64,000 nt of DNA from Eubacteriales bacterium (GTDB lineage Bacteria > Bacillota > Clostridia > Lachnospirales > Lachnospiraceae), in assembly GCA_030524745.1 (NCBI GenBank), contig JAUNGC010000016.1, positions 1 to 64,000 on the forward strand, in the 5' to 3' direction. A program made the translations under genes and the position numbers. Positions 17,378-26,700 of this stretch are shown one piece after another; the first letter of the stretch is position 1, and each line of letters starts with the position of its first letter. Under the pieces are notes generated by a model. That model saw only the letters and a program-made list of their open reading frames with translations. It ran no database searches and had not been told where the DNA came from.

Positions 17378-18468
17378 TTTTCCGCTCCTTCCCCGTCTGC
17401 AAACATGCTTTCCAACAGCGTGATCTTTTTCCCGTCCATATCCACTTCGGCTTCAATGCCGTAAGGAAGCGCGCAGCGCGGCATCGCATGTCCGAAATTG
17501 ACATTATAGAGAACCGGAAGTTTCTTATTTTCAATTACCTCTGCATATATTTCTTTATATTCCTCATAATACTGCTCATCCTGCGGTTTTCCCACAATCA
17601 CGCCGCTGACCGCGTCAAACACGCCCCGCTCCCGAAGCGTCAGCAGTTCCTTCCGCAGAAGTTCCGGCGCCGGCTTTTCCTCACAGGTTTCCAGGAACAG
17701 AATTTTCCCCTTCCATTCCTCCTGTGCCGGAAAAAGCGCATATTTTTCACAGACAGTCTTTTCGTCCTCATAGCGCGTACATGTCAGAATATCATAAAGG
17801 CTCTCCAGACAGCCGCCCAGCAGTCTGCCCCGGAAGGTTCCCTCTCCCTGCAAAGCTTCATAACCGCGCTCTTCTTTATGGAAAATCCGGTCCGTTCCCA
17901 TTGCATTCCGGGAAAAATCTTTCCGCTCCTCGTACCAGAGATCGCTAGCCGTGATCGTTCTTTTTTCCCGTCCGGCAAAATAGCCTTCAAAAGCCCGTCT
18001 TGTATATGGCAGCATTTCATTCGCAATCTCTCCCAGATCACAGATGAAGTTCGGTCCGTAAAAAGTTGTCAGTCCCAGCCTGTAAAACATCAGATGATTG
18101 ACCGTGGTGTCGGAAAATCCGGTGAAAAGCTTTGGTTTTTCCCGTACCAGCGCCGTGAATTCCCCATCTTCCATCAGGTACGGCAGCAGCCTGTATGTAT
18201 CGTCTCCGCCGATCGCGCAGATGATTCCCCTGACGGAATCATCCAGAAAGGCCGCCTTTAAATCGCTTGCTCTCGCTTCCGGATGATTTTTCAAAAATTC
18301 AATGCCTCTTAATGCATTGGGCATAAAGACCGGCTCCAGACCAAATTCACGCAGTCTTCTCACGCCGATTTCTATATTGTGGCTGCAAAATTCCTCGCCC
18401 AGCATGCCGCTTGACAGGCTGACAATCGCCACTTTATCCCCTTTTCGTAATGCCTGCGTTTTTTTCAT
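17374..18468 (-). CDS. peptidase S66 family protein (LD-carboxypeptidase/MccF-like)
   Basis: A 364-residue cytosolic serine peptidase. The nucleophile elbow is 'LFTGFSDTTVNHLMF'. 'FLETCEE' gives the catalytic Glu, and 'NVNFGHAMPRCALPYG' gives the His of the Ser-Glu-His triad. 'ICAIGGDDTYRLLPYL' is the MccF-type signature. Relatives either cleave L,D-bonds of recycled murein peptides or detoxify microcin C-like aminoacyl-nucleotides; length and loop sequences favour the MccF branch. It is followed by an overlapping serine hydrolase gene and preceded by a WYL regulator. Confidence 0.82.
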   Translation of the reverse strand: MKKTQALRKGDKVAIVSLSSGMLGEEFCSHNIEIGVRRLREFGLEPVFMPNALRGIEFLKNHPEARASDLKAAFLDDSVRGIICAIGGDDTYRLLPYLMEDGEFTALVREKPKLFTGFSDTTVNHLMFYRLGLTTFYGPNFICDLGEIANEMLPYTRRAFEGYFAGREKRTITASDLWYEERKDFSRNAMGTDRIFHKEERGYEALQGEGTFRGRLLGGCLESLYDILTCTRYEDEKTVCEKYALFPAQEEWKGKILFLETCEEKPAPELLRKELLTLRERGVFDAVSGVIVGKPQDEQYYEEYKEIYAEVIENKKLPVLYNVNFGHAMPRCALPYGIEAEVDMDGKKITLLESMFADGEGAEK

Positions 18469-18481
18469 TACATCTCTCCTA

Positions 18482-19405
18482 TCAATTCTTTCTGTTATCC
18501 TTCCCGTATGTTAACCGGATCGCCTCTCCGATCCGGCCAAGTTCTTCCCGCAATTGAACCGGTTCCAGAAGTTCCGCCTTATCGCCAAAGGCCAGAATCC
18601 AGCTGATGAGATTCTCTTTATTCGTAAATCCGCCGGAAAACAACAACGTTCCGTCTTCGGTCTCCGAAAAGCTGCCTTTGCCGTATTCTTCAATCAACCG
18701 CCATTTGCATTCCGGCGCGAAACGGACCTTAACCCAAAAATTTGCCGGGAAAATCCGCCCGGCGGAAAGATCGGGGCGCGAATCCAGCCGTTTCCAGAAC
18801 GGTTCTTTGGTGCACGCCACTCCATCCATGCGATTCAGCTTGAAAAGCCGGAAATCCATACGCTCCCTGCACCAGCCCCACACATACCAGTCCGACCATT
18901 GATACAAAATATGATACGGCTCCACATAGCGCACCGTTTCCCCCTTTGAGGAAAAATAACGAAAGCTTATCACCTGACAGCGCTCAATCGCGGTATGAAT
19001 CAGTCCTATTTTTGTTGAAAGAGAGTCTTTATACCAGGATGCCAGATCAATCAATACGGGCTGATCTTCTGCCGACGGCCGCTCTGTTCCTGCCGTCAGC
19101 TTTTCCATCAACTGTTCATAACGCTTTGTTCCGCTGACGCTGTCAAGACTGCGAAGTCCCGCCAGAATCGCCTGCATTTCAGAAGAAGTCAGCAGCGTGC
19201 GGTCTATTTTATAGCCCTCCATAATGGAGATGCCGCCGTTCATCCCCTGCATCGTGACAACTGGAATTCCGGCTTTGCACAAATCCTCAATATCCCGGTT
19301 GATCGTCCGGCGGGATACCTCGAACTTTTCCGCTAACTGCGGCGCTGTCACCCTGTCCTGCTGCAGGAGAACGGATAAAATTCCGATCATTCTGTCAATT
19401 TTCAT
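18482..19405 (-). CDS. HTH-WYL domain transcriptional regulator
   Basis: A 307-residue YafY-type regulator. The N-terminal HTH_11 is 'RMIGILSVLLQQDRVTAPQLAEKFEVSRRTINRDIEDL'. The WYL-type ligand domain appears as 'ISFRYFSSKGETVRYVEPYHILYQWSDWYVWGWCRERMDFRLFKLNRM', in which the W-Y pair precedes variant residues. A C-terminal WCX part follows. ATG 19405 (MKIDRM) is taken rather than 19417 because GGGG lies just upstream and the extra residues are not conserved. Its stop is 13 bp before the S66 gene, so it probably controls that pair. Confidence 0.8.
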   Translation of the reverse strand: MKIDRMIGILSVLLQQDRVTAPQLAEKFEVSRRTINRDIEDLCKAGIPVVTMQGMNGGISIMEGYKIDRTLLTSSEMQAILAGLRSLDSVSGTKRYEQLMEKLTAGTERPSAEDQPVLIDLASWYKDSLSTKIGLIHTAIERCQVISFRYFSSKGETVRYVEPYHILYQWSDWYVWGWCRERMDFRLFKLNRMDGVACTKEPFWKRLDSRPDLSAGRIFPANFWVKVRFAPECKWRLIEEYGKGSFSETEDGTLLFSGGFTNKENLISWILAFGDKAELLEPVQLREELGRIGEAIRLTYGKDNRKN

Positions 19406-19531
19406 AAAAAACCCCATTTCGGACTGCTATAAAAAACTGCGCTCTTATCGTTCAATTCAGTATAACATACGCCGACCTTCCGCTCCATCAATTCTTTCCC
19501 ACTTTTTTCGGACATTTCTGCCACGGCAAAA

Positions 19532-19567
19532 ATGCCGGCCGGCCCGAAAGACGGGCCAAACCGGCAT
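19532..19567 (-). terminator. rho-independent terminator of the siderophore operon
   Basis: Compound hairpin with outer arms ATGCCGG/CCGGCAT and inner arms GGCCCG/CGGGCC, followed on the minus strand by TTTTT. It lies 62 bp below the binding-protein stop. Confidence 0.8.
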
Positions 19568-19628
19568 CTATCAACTCATGTACAAGTATTCAGGATTTGA
19601 AAATATAACGAATTCTTTTCCCGCCGCT

Positions 19629-20744
19629 TTATTTCAGCAGCGCATTCTCCAAATCGTCCAGCATGATGCCCAGAGAAGTAATACCGCCCTCTGCCAGATA
19701 CCAGATGCCGGGATTCTCCAGAATGACCAGATTGCCGTTCTGATAAGCGTCGGTCTTCATAATCAGTTCATTCTCCATGATCTCTGCTGCCAACTGCGCG
19801 CCGCTGGTGCCAATTGCAGAATCACGATCCATGACAAAAATATATTCCGGATTCAAAGCGACAATTGCTTCAAAGGAAACTTCATTGCCATGTGTGGGAG
19901 TGGACCCTTCACTGCTCTCTGCGCTTTCACTGCCGCCGCGGCCGCTTCCGCTGCGTTCGCCGCCGACAGATGCAGCATCAGCGCCGATATTGTCAAAGCC
20001 GATCTCATTGACGATCAGGGAGCAGCGTCCGTCGTTGCCCAACAGATTGAAGCTGCCGCTGGTGCTCATGCCAAGCACACAGGTGCGCCCTTCTGCGAAC
20101 TCGTTAAGCGCTGCAATGCGCGCGTCATACTGTGCCAGAAGCGCATCGACCTGCTCGGTTTCGCCAAAAATGGCGCCAATGGTTTTGGCATTGCCGCGAA
20201 TCGCTTCAACCAGCCCGTCGTCAGATACTGTGGTCAGACGAAGCACAGGTGCGATTTCACCGAGATCATCGATATATTCCGCCATACGGCCGCCCATCAG
20301 AATCAGATCGGGTTCACAGGCCATAACGGCTTCCAGATCGGGCGTTTTCACTGATCCTACAATAGGAAGTCCGTTCTCGTTATAGGATTGCAGATAAGGC
20401 AGCGTGATGGTGGGTACGCCCACTACACGATCACCCAGCCCCAGATTATCCAGAATATCCAGATTTGCCAGATCCAAAACCACAACGCGCTCCGGTTTGT
20501 AAGGAACCGTAACCTCGATCGGCTCGCCGGCAGCGTCCATGCCTGTAACGGTTACCTCTGCAGGTTCTTCAGCATCTTCGCTTTCGACAGCATCTGTCGT
20601 TTCTTCATCGGCGGCATCCGCTGCTTCCGTTCCGGCCGGAACTGCCGCTTCCGCATCTGTGTTTTCATTGGCAGATGTGCTGCCGCAGGCCGCCATACTT
20701 AAAACCAGCATAGCCGCAAGCAGCAGAGAAATTACTTTTTTCAT
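19629..20744 (-). CDS. siderophore ABC transporter substrate-binding lipoprotein
   Basis: A 371-residue type III periplasmic-binding-fold lipoprotein that should capture ferric siderophore outside the cell. The signal peptide ends in lipobox SMAAC (Cys at residue 20), followed by an acidic Ala/Glu linker to about residue 70. The domain begins 'VPYKPERVVVLDLANLDILDNLGLGDRVVGVPTITLPYL', characteristic of the YclQ/CeuA type. A Ser/Gly-rich loop at about 243-257 looks unstructured and is unusual in the family. It is the last gene of the importer operon, 48 bp below the ATPase gene. Confidence 0.88.
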   Translation of the reverse strand: MKKVISLLLAAMLVLSMAACGSTSANENTDAEAAVPAGTEAADAADEETTDAVESEDAEEPAEVTVTGMDAAGEPIEVTVPYKPERVVVLDLANLDILDNLGLGDRVVGVPTITLPYLQSYNENGLPIVGSVKTPDLEAVMACEPDLILMGGRMAEYIDDLGEIAPVLRLTTVSDDGLVEAIRGNAKTIGAIFGETEQVDALLAQYDARIAALNEFAEGRTCVLGMSTSGSFNLLGNDGRCSLIVNEIGFDNIGADAASVGGERSGSGRGGSESAESSEGSTPTHGNEVSFEAIVALNPEYIFVMDRDSAIGTSGAQLAAEIMENELIMKTDAYQNGNLVILENPGIWYLAEGGITSLGIMLDDLENALLK

Positions 20745-20792
20745 TGTTTACTCTCCTTTATATTTTATAGTTTTCTATAACTTTGGAAGAAA

Positions 20793-21548
20793 TCAATAGT
20801 AGATAGAAAGCGGTCTGCCTTCAATCTCCATGATTTCAAAATCCACCTTGTAAATTTCAGACAGGTTCTCCTTGGTCATCACTTCTTCAACCGTGCCGAA
20901 CTTGCAGATCTTCCCGTCTTTAAAAGCGCAGATATAGTCGGAATAAAATGCGGCATAATTGATTTCATGAAGAACCAGAATCACCGTTTTGCCCAATTCG
21001 TCGCAAAGCCGGCGGACAATTTTCATCATGTTGGACGCATGGTAAATATCCAGGTTGTTGGTCGGCTCATCCAGCAAAACGTACTCCGTATCCTGCGCGA
21101 TGACCATAGCGATATAAGCCCTCTGCCGCTGGCCGCCGGACAGTTCGTCGATGAACTGATCCTGAATGTCTTCCAGTTCCATATAAGCCAGCGCCTGATC
21201 GATGATCTCCTCATCCTCTTTCGTATTACGGCCGCCGGAGTAAGGAAAACGCCCGAAAGTTACCAGTTCCCGTACGGTCAGCTTCATCTGGATATTGTTT
21301 GTCTGTGTCAGAATAGCCAGCCTTTTTGCCAGTTCCTTGCTTTTCCACCGGGAGATGTCCTGATCCTGAAACGTGACCTCGCCGCCGTCTCTGGAAATCA
21401 GCCGTGAGATGACTCCCATAACCGTTGATTTACCCGCGCCGTTTGGTCCGATAAGAGACGTCACCTTTCCCTTCGGAATATCAAAGCTTACAGAATCCAC
21501 GACAGTTTTTCCGTCGTATTTTTTGATTAAATTCTTTACATTCATCAT
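20793..21548 (-). CDS. siderophore ABC transporter ATP-binding protein
   Basis: A 251-residue FepC/YclP-type ATPase that powers siderophore uptake. Walker A is GPNGAGKST, the signature motif 'DELSGGQRQRAYIAMVIAQD', and Walker B 'YVLLDEPTNNLDIYH'. The switch His is in 'VILVLHEINYAAFY'. Length is normal. It starts at the last base of the upstream permease gene, showing tight translational coupling. Confidence 0.92.
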   Translation of the reverse strand: MMNVKNLIKKYDGKTVVDSVSFDIPKGKVTSLIGPNGAGKSTVMGVISRLISRDGGEVTFQDQDISRWKSKELAKRLAILTQTNNIQMKLTVRELVTFGRFPYSGGRNTKEDEEIIDQALAYMELEDIQDQFIDELSGGQRQRAYIAMVIAQDTEYVLLDEPTNNLDIYHASNMMKIVRRLCDELGKTVILVLHEINYAAFYSDYICAFKDGKICKFGTVEEVMTKENLSEIYKVDFEIMEIEGRPLSIYY

Positions 21549-22525
21549 TACACCCTCTTATTGGTCAGTAGCAGATAAAGGAAATACAGGCCGCCGAACA
21601 CGCCGATGAACACGCTGATAGGGACGGCGTAGTGATAAATCCGTTCCACAATCAATTCACCGCCGATCAGAATCGCCATGCCAAACAGCGTGGAACCCAG
21701 AATCAACTGCGAATGGCGATAGGTTCTTAAAAACTGCCGGGAAAGGTTTGCCATGATGAGTCCCAGAAAAGAAATCGGGCCTACCATAGCCGTCGCCACA
21801 GCGATACACAGCGTTACACTCAGCAGCAGCCTGCGGATACATCTGTCGTAATCAACTCCCAGATTAATCGCCTGATCCTTTCCCAGAGAAATCACATCCA
21901 GCAAGGCCAGATCCTTCCGCAAAAAAAAGATAACCGCAGCCAAAACCACCAGGGAAGCCACAATAACCTCCGCATTGACGTTTTCAAAGCTGGCCACCAG
22001 CGTTTCCAGCAGGCTGTCATATTCATTGGGATCCATAATGCGGGTCATGGTCGTCTGGATACTGGAAAAAAACGAAGTCAGCACCGTCCCGATCAGCAAA
22101 ATATACAGGACATTATGATGCGTTTTCTCAAAAAGGAAACTGTACACGATGGTGGCGACAATCGCCATCAGCACCAGATCCACAGCGAAGGCCAGATTGC
22201 TGTTGGTTGCAAGCAGGCTGGTGGAACCGGCCACAAACACAACCGCCGTATGGATCAGCGAATACAGGGCGTTCATTCCCAACAGACAGGGGGTAACAAT
22301 AACATTATTGATAATGGTCTGAAATACCAGGGACGCTCCGGCAATGGCAAATGCCGTAATCAGCATGACCACAAGTTTGGGAGTCCGAAGTTTCATGGCG
22401 TACCGAAACAGTTTGGGATTTCCAAAATTGACCGCATAGAACATAAAGCCGGCGGCGCAAAGCAGCACAATGACTGCCAGAATGACCAGTTTCCGCTGAT
22501 TGGCGCGGACTGCCGCATGATTCAT
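21548..22525 (-). CDS. siderophore ABC transporter permease (FecCD type)
   Basis: A 325-residue permease with about nine to ten membrane helices. 'LLLSVTLCIAVATAMVGPISFLGLIMANLSRQFLRTYRHSQLILGSTLFGMAILIGGELI' carries the FecCD coupling region with the conserved Gly-Pro-Ile-x-Phe-Leu-Gly and Leu-x-x-R. It pairs with the permease upstream, overlapping it by 4 bp, as in YclN-YclO. Confidence 0.92.
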   Translation of the reverse strand: MNHAAVRANQRKLVILAVIVLLCAAGFMFYAVNFGNPKLFRYAMKLRTPKLVVMLITAFAIAGASLVFQTIINNVIVTPCLLGMNALYSLIHTAVVFVAGSTSLLATNSNLAFAVDLVLMAIVATIVYSFLFEKTHHNVLYILLIGTVLTSFFSSIQTTMTRIMDPNEYDSLLETLVASFENVNAEVIVASLVVLAAVIFFLRKDLALLDVISLGKDQAINLGVDYDRCIRRLLLSVTLCIAVATAMVGPISFLGLIMANLSRQFLRTYRHSQLILGSTLFGMAILIGGELIVERIYHYAVPISVFIGVFGGLYFLYLLLTNKRV

Positions 22526-23589
22526 TTTCCGTCCTCTCCTTTCACTGTGGAAATTGCAGAAGCACAGGGGCTGTTACCGGCGCCGCCTAACCGAATCGCC
22601 TTCCTGCCGTGATTGAGCCGGTAGAGCAGCATTCCGATAAAAACAATACTGCCGACGATGCCGATAATCAGTTCAATGGGAAGTTCATAGGGCGCAATGA
22701 CAGCCCTGCCGATCATATCGCATACCAGCACGAAAATGGAACCAAATAGAGCGGTATCCACCAGCGTTCCCCGGATCTTATCTCCTTTGAACATGGCCAC
22801 CAGATTCGGAACGATCAGGCCGATATAAGAAATGGACCCCACAACCACTACCACGGAAGCGGTAATTGCAGCCGCAATGCTCAGCCCCATAAACAAAACC
22901 GCATTGTAATGAACGCCGAGATTTTTGGAAAAGTCCTTCCCCATTCCCACAATATTGAAGTGATTGGCAAACAAGAACGCTATAATCACCAGCGGAACCA
23001 CCAGATAAACCAACTCATACCGTCCCCGCAGCACCATGGAAAAATGTCCCACCAGCCACGTGGATAAGGCCTGGCTCATCTCATATTTATAAGCAAAATA
23101 GTTGGTGACTCCCGTGATAACGTTGCCGAACATAATGCCCACCAGCGGCACCATTACCGCATCCTTGAACTGGATCCGCTGAATAAACCACACAAAAATC
23201 CATGTGCCGGCGATTGCAAACACAAACGCGAACAGCGCCCGTCCCCACAAAGTTGATTTCGGCATGAACAGCAACGCCAGCAGAATGCCGAACTGTGCGG
23301 AGGAGATGGTCGCGCCCGTAGTGGGCGAAACAAATTTGTTCATACACAACTGCTGCATAATCAGACCGGCCACGCTCATTCCCACACCGGTACAGAGGAT
23401 GGCCAACAGCCGCGGCAGTCTGGAAATCAGAAAAATCTCCAGTTGTTCCATATCGCCGTGCAGGATTCCGGATAAATTCACATCCAAAACACCGATAAAC
23501 AATGACCAGACGGACAGCACGATCAGCACAACCGCTAAAATGATAGTAATACCGTACTTTTTGATAATAATTCCTCCTAACTGATGCAA
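22522..23589 (-). CDS. siderophore ABC transporter permease (FecCD type), first gene of operon
   Basis: A 355-residue FecCD permease; 'VVVGSISYIGLIVPNLVAMFKGDKIRG' is the coupling region. The start is unusual. The frame from TTG at 23589 has GGAGG only 3 nt upstream, while a strong AGGAGG lies inside the frame 7 nt before an ATT/ATC pair and no ATG follows before the first membrane helix. Either the TTG or a rare ATT/ATC codon is used. An extra 30-residue basic tail after the last helix is seen. Two iron-box-like palindromes lie upstream. Confidence 0.88.
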   Translation of the reverse strand: MHQLGGIIIKKYGITIILAVVLIVLSVWSLFIGVLDVNLSGILHGDMEQLEIFLISRLPRLLAILCTGVGMSVAGLIMQQLCMNKFVSPTTGATISSAQFGILLALLFMPKSTLWGRALFAFVFAIAGTWIFVWFIQRIQFKDAVMVPLVGIMFGNVITGVTNYFAYKYEMSQALSTWLVGHFSMVLRGRYELVYLVVPLVIIAFLFANHFNIVGMGKDFSKNLGVHYNAVLFMGLSIAAAITASVVVVVGSISYIGLIVPNLVAMFKGDKIRGTLVDTALFGSIFVLVCDMIGRAVIAPYELPIELIIGIVGSIVFIGMLLYRLNHGRKAIRLGGAGNSPCASAISTVKGEDGK

Positions 23590-23626
23590 AAACCTCCGCT
23601 AACTCTTATTCGAAATTCAAACAAAA

Positions 23627-23642
23627 GTTAGTATTTTCTAAC
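23627..23642. promoter_or_regulatory. secondary GTTAG-N6-CTAAC dyad in the leader of the siderophore operon
   Basis: The inverted repeat GTTAGTATTTTCTAAC lies in the 5' untranslated region, 38 bp upstream of the first permease. Its half-sites equal those of the promoter box at 23713-23723, so the same iron regulator may bind both. Confidence 0.5.
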
Positions 23643-23712
23643 CCAGGCATAAAAAATATGCGTTGAGAAGAACCGGACTTACAGGGTCTTTCCAACGCAC
23701 GTTCAAGTATGG

Positions 23713-23744
23713 GTTAGTCTAACATAACCGCCCATTCCTGTCAA
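23713..23744 (-). promoter_or_regulatory. sigma-A promoter with DtxR/IdeR-like iron box
   Basis: Minus-strand TTGACA (23739-23744) and TAGACT (23716-23721) are 17 nt apart. The -10 is embedded in the palindrome GTTAGACTAAC (23713-23723), which resembles DtxR-family iron boxes. Iron-loaded repressor would block the promoter. The helicase gene ends only 9 bp upstream of the -35 with no terminator, so read-through is possible. Confidence 0.7.
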
Positions 23745-23752
23745 CAGATTTT

Positions 23753-26700
23753 TTAAAGTTTTCCGCAGAGATAAACGTAAGCGTTCAGAATCGTATTCTG
23801 CTTTTTTCCCGCAATGAAATAGTAATCCGACTGCGCTTCTTTTTCCGTATATAAATAGGACCCATAGGCGGAAATGTCGCAGCAGATAGCAGGTCCGTCC
23901 GCCGCCAGCAAAATCCCATAACCTTTATCCGACAGAATAAACGGCAGTTCCCCGGCGCTTGCGCCGCCGGAAATATAACGGGCCGTCCCCCGCAGATTCA
24001 TCCCGCTCATCCCCTGCGCGCCAAGGGCATACAGATTCTCGCCCTTCTGCCAGTCACAGAAAAGCCACGCCCTGTTTTGCCCGCCGATTCCGGTTTCAAT
24101 CTGTCTCGGTTCTTTGCTCCGCTCCGCCAGAAGCAGCTTTTTATCCCGCGTCAGATAACGGATCGCTCCGGTCGCCTTATCCACCCGCAGGCAAAGTTCG
24201 TCCGTGGTCAGTTCCACAACGCCGCCCGCATCCTTATACATCCAAGCCCGATCCGTTCTGCGCACCGCAATTTTCTCATGAATTCCCGGTGCGATCTGCT
24301 GCCCTTTTGCAAAAGTGACGCGGACGATGGCGCTTCCCACAGGACACAGCCGCAGCACGCCATAGCGGCTCTGGAAATACAGCCCGTCCGCCTGTTTCGT
24401 CACCCACTTCACCGCCAGATCGATTTTCGCATGTCCTGCCGGACGAAGTTTTTCGGTAGCGGGCATATCCCCGAAGACGTTGTCCGTCCCGTTATGCTTC
24501 TTCCGTGCAGCGGCTGCCTTCCCGTCCGTCTCCGGTCTCACACTTGCTTCCGGCCTCGCACTTGCTTCCGGCCTCACGCCAGTCCCCGGTCTCACGCCCG
24601 CCTTTGGCCTCATATCTGCTTCCGGTTGTACCTGATTGCGCACGATGGAAATTCTTTTGCGCGGCGCGGGGGGCGTCCCGTCCTTACGGACGGCTGTTTC
24701 TTTCCTGATTCCGGATTCCGTCCCGCCTGCTGCAGTAATCTTTTTCTGACCTGACAGCACTTTTTCCCGTTCCGACTGCATTCTCTCCCGTCCTGGCAGT
24801 AGTCTTTCCGTCCCTGACTGCATTTTCTCCCGTTCCGGCAGCATTTTTTCCGGCAGCGGGTCTGCGATCAGTCCGGTCAGATTGCCTGCATGAAGCACGC
24901 AAAGTTCATGGAGCGCGCGGGTCGCCGCCACATACAAAAGCTTCGCATGCCCGTCGTCATTGGGATATTCCTCCCTGGCGGGATCCAGAATCAGCACCGC
25001 GTCAAACTCCAGACCTTTCGTATATTCCACCGGAAGCACCATGACGCCGCTGCCGAAGACCGCCCGTTCCAGATCGCTCTCCATCACAGCGATATGTCTG
25101 CCCAGCTCTTTGACCGCCCGCCGCGCGCTCTTCCGGTCCCGGCAGACCACCGCGATCGTGTCCAGCCCTTTTTCCTGCCAGCCTCTGCATACATCCGCCG
25201 CCCGCCGGATCAATTCTTCCCTGCCCGCAATTTTTTCCACCTGCACCGGCGCGCCGTGGCGGATAATGGGCTCCACCGGATAAATGGAAAACTGTCCGTG
25301 ATGCAGAATATCGGTAGCAAAGTTTGAAATCTCCACCGTATTCCGGTAGCTCTTTTTCAATACGCCGAAGCTGTCCATTTCGTCCGTCAGCAGCAGGTCC
25401 TTTAACTCTTCCCAGTCATTCAATCCGTATCCGAAATGAATGTTCTGGGAAATATCCCCCATCACCGTATAAGTACAGTCCTTGATGCAGAACTTTAAAA
25501 CGCTGTAAGCCATCATGCCGAAATCCTGCGCCTCATCAATGACCACATGATGCGCCTCGCTGATCTCTTCCGTCTCCTTCACCCGCTTGTACAGATAGGC
25601 CAGTGCCGCCAGATCATACACGTCAAATTCCGTCTCCGCAATCTCCACCTCATATCCTTTCAAAAGCTGCTTCGACAAAAAATCCCGATACAAGTGAAAA
25701 ATGGACTTTTTCCAGGTCCGCCCTCCGTATCTGCCGCGGTACGCTTTTAAAATGGCCTTTCGCTCGTTCTCCGTATACCTCACTTTTCCCGTGAATTCAT
25801 CCCTGATTTTGACAAGGAGCCTTTCATTGAGCATATTGATTTTGCTCTGAATCGATATTCGGGGATTTTGCCGAATATAGCGTTCTATGGCCTCCTGCCC
25901 CGCCAGTTCTATACAATCCCTCGGATCAATTTTCTTTCCTGCGGTTTCGTCAAACACTCCTGCTTTTCCATTCCGAATCCCCTCCACAAACTGCTTCGGA
26001 TTCAAATATATGGATTCCCGCGGAATAACGTCCCATTCCAGCTTCCGGCAATACTCTTCCAGATCCCGAAACCAGGCAAGCCTTCCCTTGACGCTTCCCT
26101 TTCGATCCATCTTATCAGCGCTCAGAATCCGGTATTTTTTCTCGTCCCAGTCCTCATACAAAAGCCGTACAAAAAGCTGCTCCATGGTCATCTGCCGGAT
26201 TCCGTACACGTCCAGATCGGGCAGCACGCCCGTGATATAATCCAGCAGAATCCGGTTGCTTCCCACAATATAAAAATCCTCCGGTTTGAAGCGCTCCTGA
26301 TAGTTATACAGAATATAAGAAATCCGGTGCATGGCCACGGTTGTTTTTCCCGATCCGGCAACGCCCTGTACGATGACGTTGTGATAAGGGGATTTGCGGA
26401 TGATATCGTTTTGCTCCTTCTGGATCGTCGCAATGATTTCCCCCAATACGGCCTGCTTATTTTTTGCCAGATATTTGGTCAGCAGATCGTCGTTGGCTAT
26501 GACTTCCGTATCAAGAAAGTCAAGCAGCTTTCCGTCCTCAATTTCATAGGTCCGCTTCAGCTTTAAATCAATCGGGATCCGTGCGCCGCCCGGCGCAGGA
26601 TAGCTGCACTTCCCCAGCCCGTTTTCATAATAAGCGTTTGCCACGGGCGCTCTCCAATCCACCACAACCCAATGCGTCGTATCCTTCGCAATGCCGCCCC

